Source: Mycolicibacterium iranicum
GTDB taxonomy: Bacteria; Actinomycetota; Actinomycetes; Mycobacteriales; Mycobacteriaceae
Assembly: GCF_014190915.1 (NCBI RefSeq)
Contig: NZ_JACHVU010000007.1
Span: 1-64,000, forward strand
Length of the DNA stretch: 64,000 bases
Direction of reading: 5' to 3'
Part shown: positions 24,877 through 35,710 of the stretch, piece after piece
Layout: the number at the start of each line of letters is the position of its first letter
Position numbering within the stretch: position 1 is the first letter of the stretch
Notes under the pieces: generated by a model
Database searches by the model: none
What the model saw: only the letters and a program-made list of their open reading frames with translations
Told to the model about the DNA's origin: nothing
Translations under genes and position numbers: made by a program

Positions 24877-25497
24877 TCAGTCGAATTCCGGGCTCTCGGT
24901 ACGGGACCGCTTGAGTTCCCAGAAGTGCGGATAGGACGCGAACGTCACCGAGGCGTCCCACAGCTTGCCGGCCTCCTCGCCGCGCGGGATGCGGGAGAGC
25001 ACCGGGCCGAAGAACGCGACGCCGTTGACGTGGATCGTGGGGGTGCCGACGTCGTCTCCCACGGCATCCATGCCGGCGTGGTGGCTTTCGCGCAGTGCGT
25101 CGTCGTACTTATCCGAGGTCGCGGCCTCGGCCAGTTCTGCGGGCAGGCCGACCTCTTCGAGCGACTCCCTGATGACCCTCTCGAAGTAAGGGTCGGATTC
25201 CCGGTACCCCTGGTTGTGGATCCGCGTGCCCATCGCGGTGTAGAGGGGGCGCAGGACCTCGCGGCCCTTGAGCTGCTCGGCGGCGATGGCGACCCGGACC
25301 GGGCCCCAAGCCGTCTTCATCATCTCCTTGTACTCCTCGGGCAGGTCACGACCCTCGTTGAGCACAGCCAGGCTCATGACCCGGAAATCGACGTCGATGT
25401 CGCGCACCTTCTCGACCTCGAGGATCCATCGTGACGTGATCCAGCACCACGGGCACAGCGGGTCGAACCAGAAACCGGCGACATCCTTGTCTGACAT
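24877..25497 (-). CDS. DsbA-family mycothiol-dependent oxidoreductase (Rv2466c-like)
   Basis: This 206-residue thioredoxin-fold protein matches Rv2466c in length and position. The active site is Cys15-Pro-Trp-Cys18 near the N-terminus, and the cis-proline loop is in [11 protein letters not shown]. Rv2466c is a cytosolic mycothiol-dependent reductase that protects against oxidative stress and activates some nitro prodrugs. I place the start at 25497 (MSDKDVAG), preceded by GAGAGGATC; the frame continues upstream to 25599 without support. It ends 1 bp from the stop of the broken reductase on the other strand, and its start faces pepN divergently. Confidence 0.92.
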   Translation of the reverse strand: MSDKDVAGFWFDPLCPWCWITSRWILEVEKVRDIDVDFRVMSLAVLNEGRDLPEEYKEMMKTAWGPVRVAIAAEQLKGREVLRPLYTAMGTRIHNQGYRESDPYFERVIRESLEEVGLPAELAEAATSDKYDDALRESHHAGMDAVGDDVGTPTIHVNGVAFFGPVLSRIPRGEEAGKLWDASVTFASYPHFWELKRSRTESPEFD

Positions 25498-25592
25498 CTG
25501 CAGATCCTCTCGAAGCGTTTCGGACGGACTTCCGTTCAGCACAACCATGCACCGCCAGCCTGTGTTCCCGTTCACGGCTAGTGTTGACGAGC

Positions 25593-28178
<2,586 letters not shown>

Positions 28179-28205
28179 ACCCCAAGCCCCGCACACCCCC
28201 ACCCC

Positions 28206-28248
28206 GGCACCGCGAGCGCGCGTGTCCGCACGCGACACGCCGCTCGCG
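28206..28248. repeat. Dispersed intergenic palindrome, copy C
   Basis: 28207-28231 matches copy A (112-136) with a single T-to-C change, and the following GCGACAC also matches. The inverted arm is shorter here (CGCGAGCG at 28211-28218 with CGCTCGCG at 28241-28248). It lies just after pepN and may terminate it. Confidence 0.55.
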
Positions 28249-28287
28249 GCCGGCAGTTCACGCGCGCTCGTCGCGCCCGCGCGCACC

Positions 28288-28293
28288 TATGCT
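28288..28293 (+). promoter_or_regulatory. Candidate -10 hexamer TATGCT, leaderless
   Basis: TATGCT ends 6 bp before GTG 28300. It supports that codon as the real start. Confidence 0.45.
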
Positions 28294-28299
28294 CACGCC

Positions 28300-28692
28300 G
28301 TGGCGGTGAACAACAGTCGCAGAGCGCGGGCGGCGCGGCGACGGAAGCGGCGCGTCGCAGCCGTCGTCAACGATCTGACCGACACGCAGTGGGCGTCGAT
28401 CAAGGCTGCCTGGAATGGGTGCGCCTACTGCGGCACGACCACCGGGACGATGCAGCGGGACTGCGTGATGGCCATCTCGCGCGGCGGCCGGTACACGGTC
28501 GACAACGTGGTCCCCGCCTGCGCGGCCTGCAACGCCAGCAAGTGCAACGACGAGGTGACCGGCTGGCTGCGACGTAAACGGCTCGACGAGCGGCTGTTCC
28601 TGGAACGCTACGTGCGGATTCGTGCCGAGCTCATGGCCGCCCACGCCGAACGTGCACTCTCGGTGGCGACCGACGTCCGGCCACTACCGTGA
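28300..28692 (+). CDS. Small HNH endonuclease-like protein
   Basis: This 130-residue protein starts with a very basic arm (Arg/Lys-rich, residues 6-22). An HNH-type zinc core follows, with CAYC and CAAC pairs around NVVPACAACNASK. In the family such proteins are DNA-binding nucleases, often of unknown target. The frame is open far upstream inside pepN, but GTG 28300, placed by the promoter-like hexamer, gives a compact protein. The first His of the HNH core is not clearly placed (DCVMAISRGG appears where [10 protein letters not shown] is usual), so activity is uncertain. The 3' end of the gene forms one arm of a hairpin. Confidence 0.72.
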   Translation: MAVNNSRRARAARRRKRRVAAVVNDLTDTQWASIKAAWNGCAYCGTTTGTMQRDCVMAISRGGRYTVDNVVPACAACNASKCNDEVTGWLRRKRLDERLFLERYVRIRAELMAAHAERALSVATDVRPLP

Positions 28693-28703
28693 ATGCACGT
28701 TCG
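28647..28703. terminator. Bidirectional hairpin terminator
   Basis: CGAACGTGCA (28647-28656) pairs with TGCACGTTCG (28694-28703), with further imperfect pairing inside (GGTGGC with GCCACTACC). It overlaps the end of the HNH gene and lies 9 bp from the stop of the convergent DUF5130 gene. Confidence 0.6.
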
Positions 28704-28711
28704 CGGCGGGG

Positions 28712-29197
28712 CTAGCGGGGCGAGACGCCCGCCGAGAGCACGCGGATACCGCTGATCAGGCCGTCGATCAGGTTGCCTTCGCGGAACGACGCGGCGGCGG
28801 CGGACACCCCCAGCGGGGCTGCCTCCTCGATGCCGCGGCCCTTGACCTCCGAGCCGTAGACGACCTCGATCGCGCGCTGATCCGGCGACACGGCCAGCAG
28901 CACTGCATTTCCGGGCGTGGGCACCTTGGCCAGAATCTCGCGGGCCGTGGCCGCGGTATCGACACCGAGATCGCCGATGTAGACGGCGAACCGGGCCTTG
29001 GCAGCCCGCGAGCCGTACTTCAGCGCGTTGTCGAGGACCACGAGCTCCCGCGTCGGGAACGGGTAGTGCACCGACAGCTCACCGGGCTCGGTGACCCCCG
29101 AGACGCGCCCGCTGGCGGTGATGACCGAGCCGTAGGGCAGCTCGGCGAGCTCCAGCGCACCCGCTCTGGTCAGTTCACCACTTGCCACTTGCGCCAC
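28712..29197 (-). CDS. DUF5130 family protein (Rv2468c-like), respiratory supercomplex-associated
   Basis: This 161-residue protein corresponds to Rv2468c by position and belongs to DUF5130, with a TPM-like alpha/beta fold ([15 protein letters not shown] and [22 protein letters not shown]). I recall that the M. smegmatis orthologue was found with the bcc-aa3 respiratory supercomplex as an association factor, but this is unverified memory. It starts inside the last 23 bp of the ctaJ-like gene, so the two are co-translated, which supports a respiratory role. There are no transmembrane helices. Confidence 0.8.
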   Translation of the reverse strand: MAQVASGELTRAGALELAELPYGSVITASGRVSGVTEPGELSVHYPFPTRELVVLDNALKYGSRAAKARFAVYIGDLGVDTAATAREILAKVPTPGNAVLLAVSPDQRAIEVVYGSEVKGRGIEEAAPLGVSAAAASFREGNLIDGLISGIRVLSAGVSPR

Positions 29198-29408
29198 CTC
29201 CGATGGTCAGGTGCGAGCCGTGGCCGCCGTGGCCGTGGTCCGCCGGTTCGTCAGCCGCCCACAGGACGGGCTCGTGCGTCCACTTCTCCGACATGTCGAA
29301 CGTCGCGGGATGCGGACCCTTCTTCGTGAAGATGAACAGTGCCAGGATTCCTGCCAGGACCAGCGGAACCACCAGGAAGCTTGCGTGCACAAGAGCTGTT
29401 GTGTTCAC
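29175..29408 (-). CDS. ctaJ: aa3-type cytochrome oxidase subunit CtaJ-like
   Basis: This 77-residue protein has one transmembrane helix ([19 protein letters not shown], about 9-27). A conserved cytoplasmic stretch [23 protein letters not shown] follows, then a His/Gly-rich tail ([10 protein letters not shown]). This pattern matches the small actinobacterial CtaJ subunit of the cytochrome bcc-aa3 supercomplex. I chose GTG 29408 (VNTTAL); the frame extends to 29450 without support. It overlaps the DUF5130 gene by 23 bp. The main oxidase genes lie elsewhere. Confidence 0.78.
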   Translation of the reverse strand: MNTTALVHASFLVVPLVLAGILALFIFTKKGPHPATFDMSEKWTHEPVLWAADEPADHGHGGHGSHLTIGGGASGKW

Positions 29409-29433
29409 GCGCAAACCGTATCCCACGGTCTGT

Positions 29434-30099
29434 TCAGGCCGCGCCCTCACCCAGGTATCTGACCCAGGCCGGGTCGAGTTCCTTGACGCTCGACAGCAGT
29501 CGCCAGTGCTGACCCTTCGGCGGCAACGGGGTGGTGTGCAGCGACCACCCCAGTTCGCTGAGCAGTTTGTCGGCCTTGCGGTGGTTGCAGGCCGAACACG
29601 CCGCCACGCAGTTCTCCCACGAGTGGTCGCCGCCGCGGCTGCGCGGGATGACGTGGTCGACGGTGTCCGCCTTGGTGCCGCAGTAGGCGCACCGGAACCT
29701 GTCGCGGTGCATCAGCGCCGCCCGCGTCATCGGGATGCGTGCCCGGTACGGCACCCGTACATAGGTCCGCAACCGGATCACCGTGGGGACGACTATCGAG
29801 CGCGACGCCGAGTGGATCACGGGCCCGACCGGATCGTCGTGGACGACGTCGGCCTTCCCGCACATCAGCATCACGACCGCACGGCGCAACGGCAGGGCGG
29901 TCAGGGGTTCATAGGTTGAGTTCAGCAGCAGCACGCGGCGGCGTCCCCAGATCGAGGGTTCCGGCACCAGCGCGGGCTGGGTGTCGACGGCGGGGACCAC
30001 GCTGTGCAGCGCGCGCGAGGCAGTCGTGGCTGTAGACCCGGATGAGCCCGCCGCGGCCCGGTGATTCCGGTGGCCGCGTCCATTCTTACGCTGCGCCAT
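29434..30099 (-). CDS. HNH endonuclease domain protein (Rv2469c-like)
   Basis: This 221-residue protein has a basic N-terminal tail and a mid-domain [19 protein letters not shown]. The HNH core has [20 protein letters not shown] (the catalytic His in DHV) and [11 protein letters not shown]. This is the widespread actinobacterial HNH family of Rv2469c; it is presumed to be a DNA nuclease or repair factor, but no mechanism is established as far as I know. GGAGGA lies 4 bp before the ATG at 30099; the longer frame to 30333 has no family match. It is divergent from the catalase-like gene. Confidence 0.88.
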   Translation of the reverse strand: MAQRKNGRGHRNHRAAAGSSGSTATTASRALHSVVPAVDTQPALVPEPSIWGRRRVLLLNSTYEPLTALPLRRAVVMLMCGKADVVHDDPVGPVIHSASRSIVVPTVIRLRTYVRVPYRARIPMTRAALMHRDRFRCAYCGTKADTVDHVIPRSRGGDHSWENCVAACSACNHRKADKLLSELGWSLHTTPLPPKGQHWRLLSSVKELDPAWVRYLGEGAA

Positions 30100-30304
30100 A
30101 CGTCCTCCGACCGACAGTCCACCACGGATCACTCCAGATCGCACGGCAATTCCGGTCGTGTTCGCAGGTCGGCCCGGTGAACATCGCGTGACCGATGCCC
30201 CCCGCCCGTCCCGCTGCCTGCAGGCGCGCCCCGACTGCGCCGTCGAACAGCGAAAAACAGGTAGTCGGTTACTCACGCCGGTCCCGCAGCGGGACACCAC
30301 ACTG

Positions 30305-31471
30305 ATGCCCATGGGGACGACACCGCCGGGCACTTACCTGGAGTTCGACGACTCGCATGCGAGGTGGCCGGCCGGCGAGGACGCGCTGATCGACCGGATG
30401 ATCGAGGACCTGCGGACGAACAACGAGTTCCAGTACCGCAAGAGCCGGCTTCGAGCCGCGATCCTGCGGCGGGGCCGGCCTCACGCGATCCGCGACGCGC
30501 ACGCCAAGAGCTGCGGCATCCTGCATGGCGAGCTGACCGTGCGCTCGGACATCCCGCAGACCCACCGTCAGGGGATGTTCGCCGAACCGGGACGGACCTA
30601 CCCGGTGATCGCGCGCATCTCGAGCACCTCGGGAGCGATCCGGTCGGACCGGGTGCGCGGCGTTCGGGGCCTCGGGCTGAAGATCCTCGGCGTGGGTTCC
30701 GAGGACCGGGCGCACCCGGACTTCGCCGGGGACGCGAACCAGGACTTCGTGTTCGTCACCGAGCCGGAGTTCCTGTTCGCCGACGCCGCCGACTACGCCT
30801 CGAGCGGTATGCGGACCGCCAAGATCCTCGCCCGTCTGCCCGACGCCGGGATGATCGCGCTCAACGGCCTGCTGCGCGGCGCCCGCGCAGTCGTGGATCG
30901 CTCGGGCCGACCGTTCCCCGACAAGCTACGGGTGTTCGCCGAGCCGAACCATCACCCACTGGGCCAGACGTTCTACACCGCGGCCCCGGTGCGCTTCGGC
31001 AAGTACATCGCCAAGATCAGCGTCCGGCCCGCCTCGACGGAGGTCGCGGCGCTGCAGAACACGGCGATCACGCCCCCGGGATACGACGCGGCCTCGGCTG
31101 CCGTCCGAGAGTTCTTCTCCCGCAACGATGCCGAGTACGAGGTCGGCGCCCAGCTGTGCACCGACACCGACGAGATGCCGATCGAGGACGCGACGAAGCC
31201 GTGGTCGCAGGAACTGTCGCCGTACGTGCCGGTCGCGACCATCCGCTACCCCAGGCAAACCGCACACAGCGAACAGCTCCGGAGATTCGGCGACGACGAG
31301 CTGACCTTCAACTCGTGGCGTGGGATTGCTGAACACGTACCGCTCGGCTCGATCAACCGGCTCAAGCTGCGCGTCTACGCGGCATCGAGCAAATTCCGAC
31401 ACGACCTCAACCGCGTCGAATACACCGAGCCGGCCGACCTGTCCCGGTTCACCGATCCTGACCTGGGATGA
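30305..31471 (+). CDS. Catalase-family haem protein
   Basis: This 388-residue protein of the catalase-related family is smaller than classical catalases. Recognisable family blocks are AHAKSCGILHGELTVRSD, RTYPVIARISST, RGVRGLGLKILG, and DFVFVTEPEFLFADAADYA. Such minimal catalases often act as peroxygenases or lipid-hydroperoxide enzymes rather than H2O2 disproportionation, by analogy. I chose ATG 30305; the frame is open to 30158 but the early part is Arg/Pro-rich. The LuxR-type regulator begins 65 bp downstream and may sense the same stress. No iron-ligand tyrosine can be assigned with certainty. Confidence 0.8.
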   Translation: MPMGTTPPGTYLEFDDSHARWPAGEDALIDRMIEDLRTNNEFQYRKSRLRAAILRRGRPHAIRDAHAKSCGILHGELTVRSDIPQTHRQGMFAEPGRTYPVIARISSTSGAIRSDRVRGVRGLGLKILGVGSEDRAHPDFAGDANQDFVFVTEPEFLFADAADYASSGMRTAKILARLPDAGMIALNGLLRGARAVVDRSGRPFPDKLRVFAEPNHHPLGQTFYTAAPVRFGKYIAKISVRPASTEVAALQNTAITPPGYDAASAAVREFFSRNDAEYEVGAQLCTDTDEMPIEDATKPWSQELSPYVPVATIRYPRQTAHSEQLRRFGDDELTFNSWRGIAEHVPLGSINRLKLRVYAASSKFRHDLNRVEYTEPADLSRFTDPDLG

Positions 31472-31523
31472 ATCGATGAACGACCACACTGCGCATTGGC
31501 GAGAATCGGCCGGCCCGCCGATC

Positions 31524-31529
31524 TAGGAT
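31524..31529 (+). promoter_or_regulatory. Candidate -10 hexamer TAGGAT, leaderless
   Basis: TAGGAT ends 7 bp before ATG 31537. It suggests the LuxR-type gene has its own leaderless promoter and is not only a read-through from the catalase-like gene. Confidence 0.45.
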
Positions 31530-31536
31530 TCACGGC

Positions 31537-34134
31537 ATGGCGGGGGTTTGGCAAATACTCGATCGCCCCACGGAGTTCGGCGCGGTCCGATCTGCACTGA
31601 CCGGTTCCGAGTCGTGCGGCGTGGTGCTGGTCGGAGCCGCGGGCGTCGGAAAGACCACGCTGGCACGCGCGGTGACCGAGTCTCTGCGCTCCGAGGTGCA
31701 CTGGGTCGCCTCGACCGAATCGTCACGCAACATCCCGCTCGGCGTGTTCTCGCACCTGGTGGGTTCCACCGGGTCGCGCGACGCGACGGCGCTGCTGGCC
31801 ACCGCCCGCGAATCCCTTGTCGCGCAGGGCGCCGACAACGTCGTCGGGGTGGACGACGCCCATTTGCTCGACGAGCTGTCCGCCACGCTGCTGCACCAGA
31901 TTGCCGTCGATCAGACCGGGCGCATCCTGGCCACGGTCCGCTCCGGCGAACCCGTGCCCGACGCGGTGACCTCGCTGTGGAAGGACGGTTATCTCCGCCG
32001 CATCGAGCTGCAGCCCTTCTCCAAGGACCAGAGCGTCGCACTGGTCGAATCCGTCATCGGCGGGCGGCTGGAGGGCCTCTCCGCCGACCTGATGTGGGAG
32101 TCCTCGGGGGGCAACCCGCTGTTCCTGCGCCATCTCGTGGAGGGGTCGATCGACGCCGGCACCCTGAACCGGGTCGGCGACGTGTGGCAGCTGCGCGGGC
32201 CGACGGCGGTCCCGGCCGGTCTGGCCGAACTGCTCGACACCCGCCTGGACCAGGCCGGTGAGGACGTCATCAACGCCCTCAAGCTCCTCGCGCTGTGCGA
32301 GCCCCTCGACATCGACGCGCTGACCGAACTGGCCGGGGAGAGCGCTGTCGACGACGCGGAAACCCGCGGCCTGATCCGGTGTGTGTCCCACGGCGACACC
32401 CTGAATGCGCGGTTCAGCCACCCGCTCGTGGGGGACGTCGTGCGCAGCCGGGTCGGGCGCGCCGCCGCACGTCGCCTCAAGGGCCGGATCGTGGAGGTCC
32501 TGCGCCGCCAGGAGATGGATTCCGCCGCGAGCCGAATCCGGATGGCTCAGTTGTCGATCGACAGTGACCAGACCGTCGACGAGACCCTGCTGATCACCGC
32601 GGCCAAGGACGCGGTGTACCTGTCGAACCTGCCGCTCGGTGAGCGCCTCGCCCGCGCGGCCTTCGAGCGCAGCGGAACCCTGCAGGCAGGCGAGCTGCTG
32701 TCGCGGGCACTGCTGTGGCAGGGCAAACCCGCGGAGTCCGAGGCGGTGCTCGCCCGCTTCGATCCCGACGACCTCGACGAGCTGCAGTTGGTCCAGTGGG
32801 GCGTGCCGCGCGCATCCCGGCTCTTCTGGTCGCTCGGTGACGTCGAGCGCGCCCGCGACGCGCTGGCCTTGGTGCGGGCGCGCACCGGACATCCGTCGCT
32901 GACCCTGTTCGTCGACGCCGCGGCCGCCGCGATGGCCGTGCACGAGAGCAAGATCGACGACGGCATCGCGCAGGCGCTGGCGATCCTCGACGATGCGCGG
33001 GCACCGAACCAGGCCGTGGAATTCGCCGCATTCGCCGCAGGGATGGCGATGCCGGTCGCAGGCCGGGGCGACGAATTCGAGCCGATCGCCGCGCGGTGCC
33101 GTGCCGAGCTCAGCTCCACCGACGGGATGATCCGGGTGATGGTGCGCTACTGCGACGTGCTCGCGCTGACGCACACCGGACAGCTCGACCTGGCCGATCA
33201 GCGCGCGGCCGACTACGCGAACTTCTCCTCGGTGGGCCAATTCCTGGCCTGGGCCATCGCCAAGATCATGGCGGGCGTCGTTGCGACCGCCCGCGGCGAC
33301 TTCGCCGAGTCCATCCAGTCGATCGAACAGGCCCTGGCGGCGCTCAACGCCGAGAATTCGCTCCCCTGGCAGTTGCCCGGCCGCTTGCTGCTGGCCCGCG
33401 CCTATGCGGCGTTGGGCCGCACCGGGGAAGCCGAACGTGTGCTCACCGACGCCGCGGAGCACTCGGGGCCGTCGATGGCGATCCACGAGCCGCAGCGACT
33501 CATCTCCCGGTCCTGGTACGCCGCGGCCAAAGGTATGGAACGCCGCGCGGTCGAACTCGCCAGGGCCGCCGCCGACAACGCCCACCGATCCGGCCAGTAC
33601 GCCCTCGAAGCCGAGGCGCTCCATCACGCCACGCGGTTCGGCGATCGGACCACGGCGGCGCGTCTGGGCGAGCTGGCCGACATCGTGCACGGCCCCGTCG
33701 TAGGTCTGCTGGCCCGTCACGCCGCCGCGTTCGCCGCCCACGACGCCGCCGCGCTCGACAGTGTCGGCGCTGATCTCGAACGCGCCGGCCTGCTGCTGGC
33801 GGCCGCCGATGCCGCCGCTCAGGCCGCCGCGCTGCACGATGCCGCCGGCGATCGCCGCCGGACCAACGAATCGGGTGCGAACGCGTTGCGGCTGGCCGAA
33901 CGGTGCGGCGGCGCGACCACACCGGCGATCAAGATCGCGGCCCGGCCGTTGCCGTTGACTCCGCGTGAGCGCGAGATCGCCGAGCTGGTCGCCGCCGGGC
34001 TGTCCAACAGGGAGGTCGCCGAACAGCTCACCCTGTCCGTGCGCACCGTGGAGGGCCACGTGTACCGCGCCTGCTTCAAGCTCGACGTGGCCGACCGCGA
34101 CGAGCTCGCCAGGCTGATCAGGAAGAAGAGCTAG
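31537..34134 (+). CDS. Large ATP-binding LuxR-family transcriptional regulator (LAL type)
   Basis: This 865-residue regulator begins with an AAA/STAND ATPase: Walker [10 protein letters not shown] at 33-41 and Walker B-like [11 protein letters not shown] near 106. A long helical TPR-like sensor region of about 500 residues follows, then a C-terminal LuxR-type helix-turn-helix ([20 protein letters not shown] and [11 protein letters not shown], about 800-865). Such LAL or MalT-like proteins are signal-gated oligomeric activators. The signal is unknown; the catalase-like gene upstream and glbO downstream hint at redox or oxygen. The long antisense frame under this gene is a shadow. Confidence 0.92.
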   Translation: MAGVWQILDRPTEFGAVRSALTGSESCGVVLVGAAGVGKTTLARAVTESLRSEVHWVASTESSRNIPLGVFSHLVGSTGSRDATALLATARESLVAQGADNVVGVDDAHLLDELSATLLHQIAVDQTGRILATVRSGEPVPDAVTSLWKDGYLRRIELQPFSKDQSVALVESVIGGRLEGLSADLMWESSGGNPLFLRHLVEGSIDAGTLNRVGDVWQLRGPTAVPAGLAELLDTRLDQAGEDVINALKLLALCEPLDIDALTELAGESAVDDAETRGLIRCVSHGDTLNARFSHPLVGDVVRSRVGRAAARRLKGRIVEVLRRQEMDSAASRIRMAQLSIDSDQTVDETLLITAAKDAVYLSNLPLGERLARAAFERSGTLQAGELLSRALLWQGKPAESEAVLARFDPDDLDELQLVQWGVPRASRLFWSLGDVERARDALALVRARTGHPSLTLFVDAAAAAMAVHESKIDDGIAQALAILDDARAPNQAVEFAAFAAGMAMPVAGRGDEFEPIAARCRAELSSTDGMIRVMVRYCDVLALTHTGQLDLADQRAADYANFSSVGQFLAWAIAKIMAGVVATARGDFAESIQSIEQALAALNAENSLPWQLPGRLLLARAYAALGRTGEAERVLTDAAEHSGPSMAIHEPQRLISRSWYAAAKGMERRAVELARAAADNAHRSGQYALEAEALHHATRFGDRTTAARLGELADIVHGPVVGLLARHAAAFAAHDAAALDSVGADLERAGLLLAAADAAAQAAALHDAAGDRRRTNESGANALRLAERCGGATTPAIKIAARPLPLTPREREIAELVAAGLSNREVAEQLTLSVRTVEGHVYRACFKLDVADRDELARLIRKKS

Positions 34135-34196
34135 TCGGCGGTGCGACCGTCGGGCCTGGAACGAGACCGGGCCGGCGATGGACCACAATGGAAGCG

Positions 34197-34598
34197 ATGG
34201 ACGCTCAGAACACGCAGCAGTCGTTCTACGACGCGGTCGGCGGTCACGCGACCTTCCGCGCCATCGTGTCGCGGTTCTACGAACTCGTGCGCGAGGACGA
34301 GATCCTGCGCCCGCTCTACCCTGAGGACGACCTCGTCGGCGCCGAGGAGCGGCTGCTCATGTTCCTCGAGCAGTACTGGGGTGGTCCGCGCACCTACTCC
34401 GATCAGCGGGGCCACCCGCGCCTGCGGATGCGCCACGCCCCGTTTCGCATCGGATACCTGGAGCGCGACGCATGGCTGCGCTGCATGCACACCGCCGTCG
34501 CCGAGATCGACTCCACCACGCTGGACGACCGCCACCGCCAGGAACTGATCGCCTATCTGGAGATGGCGGCCCAGTCGATGGTGAACTCACCCTTCTGA
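34197..34598 (+). CDS. glbO: Group II truncated haemoglobin GlbO
   Basis: This 133-residue trHbO is nearly identical in its core to M. tuberculosis GlbO. Visible are QSFYDAVGG, the distal-pocket Tyr pair (B10 in SRFYELV, CD1 near [11 protein letters not shown]), the invariant RMRHAPFRI with the proximal His, and Trp G8 in DAWLRCMH. It binds O2 tightly and supports oxygen and peroxide chemistry near the membrane. ATG 34188 in the same frame would add three residues; I prefer ATG 34197 because a CACAAT hexamer ends 7 bp upstream. The Rv2470 position is conserved. Confidence 0.96.
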   Translation: MDAQNTQQSFYDAVGGHATFRAIVSRFYELVREDEILRPLYPEDDLVGAEERLLMFLEQYWGGPRTYSDQRGHPRLRMRHAPFRIGYLERDAWLRCMHTAVAEIDSTTLDDRHRQELIAYLEMAAQSMVNSPF

Positions 34599-34616
34599 GC
34601 GCCCCCGCGGGCGACG

Positions 34617-35297
34617 TCAGCGCAAGACCACCGCAGGATCGCCACGACGCCGGTAGACCGTGCCGAATCGCGCGTCGATGCGCAGCCAGGTCGGCATCGC
34701 ACGCACCCGGACCACCTCGTCGGCGCTGACCGACTCCGGGGAGAACCGGTCCCGCGACGGCGATTGGGGCAGGAACCCCATCGCCGTCAGCGCGAACACG
34801 CACCGCATCGGAATGCCGACGTCGTCCTGGCCCGAGGACACCGCCACGACCTCCTGATCGAGCAGCGACGCCGGCGGGCCGTGCGCGCTGGAATGCTCCT
34901 TGGCCAGGCTCATCCCCCGCTGCGCGAGATCCAGCACGGCGCGGGCGGGTACGTCGTCGAGGTGGACGAACCCCGTGTCCGGCGGAAGCGCGCCGCGCCA
35001 CGCCGAATCCATCGCGAACCCGGGCTCGACGAACCCGTCGGGACCCATCCCCCTCAACCCCGGTAGCAGCGCGTCGGCGCCGGCGCTGAGGTCGGCGGGG
35101 TTGACGCGGCCCCCCACCACCCGGCTGGCGAGAACGTCGAACCCCGTGGCGACCCACGCGACGACCAGGCCGCCGGGACGCTGCCGCAGGCGCACCACGC
35201 TCGCTTCGTCCAGCCGCAGCGCACGCTCCGTGAACGTCGCCAGGTCCTCCCGGTGTGCGGCGTCGGCCAGCCACACCCCGCGCTCGCCGGTGGTCAC
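34617..35297 (-). CDS. Conserved protein of the gdh operon (Rv2474c-like)
   Basis: This 226-residue protein starts at GTG 35297 ([10 protein letters not shown]), overlapping the thioesterase stop by 4 bp. No catalytic motif is obvious; it has alternating short beta and alpha segments and WVATGFDVLASRVVGG and FVEPGFAMDSAWRGALPP as distinctive blocks. Its place behind gdh and the thioesterase matches Rv2474c. It is presumably cytosolic. I do not know its function, and the longer upstream frame to 35672 is not coding. Confidence 0.8.
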   Translation of the reverse strand: MTTGERGVWLADAAHREDLATFTERALRLDEASVVRLRQRPGGLVVAWVATGFDVLASRVVGGRVNPADLSAGADALLPGLRGMGPDGFVEPGFAMDSAWRGALPPDTGFVHLDDVPARAVLDLAQRGMSLAKEHSSAHGPPASLLDQEVVAVSSGQDDVGIPMRCVFALTAMGFLPQSPSRDRFSPESVSADEVVRVRAMPTWLRIDARFGTVYRRRGDPAVVLR

Positions 35298-35710
35298 CGC
35301 AGCCAGCGTTGCAGGTATTCGTGCTGCTTGTCCGAAAGCCGCTGCAGCCGTTGCTCTTCGATGTGCACCGCGGCCAGCTGGGTGTCGGCGATGACGGCGG
35401 GCCTGGAGTTCGCCGGGGCGCCGACGGGCCGCACCTCGTAGCCGATCGTGAAGTCCACCGCGCGGACACGCTTGGACCACATCGTCACCTGCAGCGGCGA
35501 GTCGATCAGCCGCAGCTGGGCCTTGTACTTGATGTTCACCTCGGCGATCAGCAGCCCGATCGTGGTGATCTCGTCGCCGAACGGTTCCAGCAGGAACGGG
35601 ATCCGGGCCTCTTCGAGGATCGTCACCATGGTGGCGTGGTTGATGTGCTGGTACATGTCGATGTCGGACCACCGCACATGGACCGGCGCTGTGAAGCCGT
35701 CAGAGGTCAC
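35294..35710 (-). CDS. Hotdog-fold acyl-CoA thioesterase (Rv2475c-like)
   Basis: This 138-residue hotdog-fold thioesterase is of the 4-hydroxybenzoyl-CoA/YbgC type. The catalytic Asp is in [15 protein letters not shown] near residue 17, and the long central helix follows it. It should hydrolyse short or medium acyl-CoAs in the cytosol. The start is GTG 35710, overlapping the gdh stop by 4 bp, and it is followed by the Rv2474c-like gene with the same overlap, so all three are translated from one mRNA. Confidence 0.88.
   Translation of the reverse strand: MTSDGFTAPVHVRWSDIDMYQHINHATMVTILEEARIPFLLEPFGDEITTIGLLIAEVNIKYKAQLRLIDSPLQVTMWSKRVRAVDFTIGYEVRPVGAPANSRPAVIADTQLAAVHIEEQRLQRLSDKQHEYLQRWLR

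Noticed and set aside
31723..34188. 821-residue open frame antisense to the LuxR-type regulator
   Set aside because: Composition and lack of any motif indicate a shadow of the regulator's third-position G+C bias.
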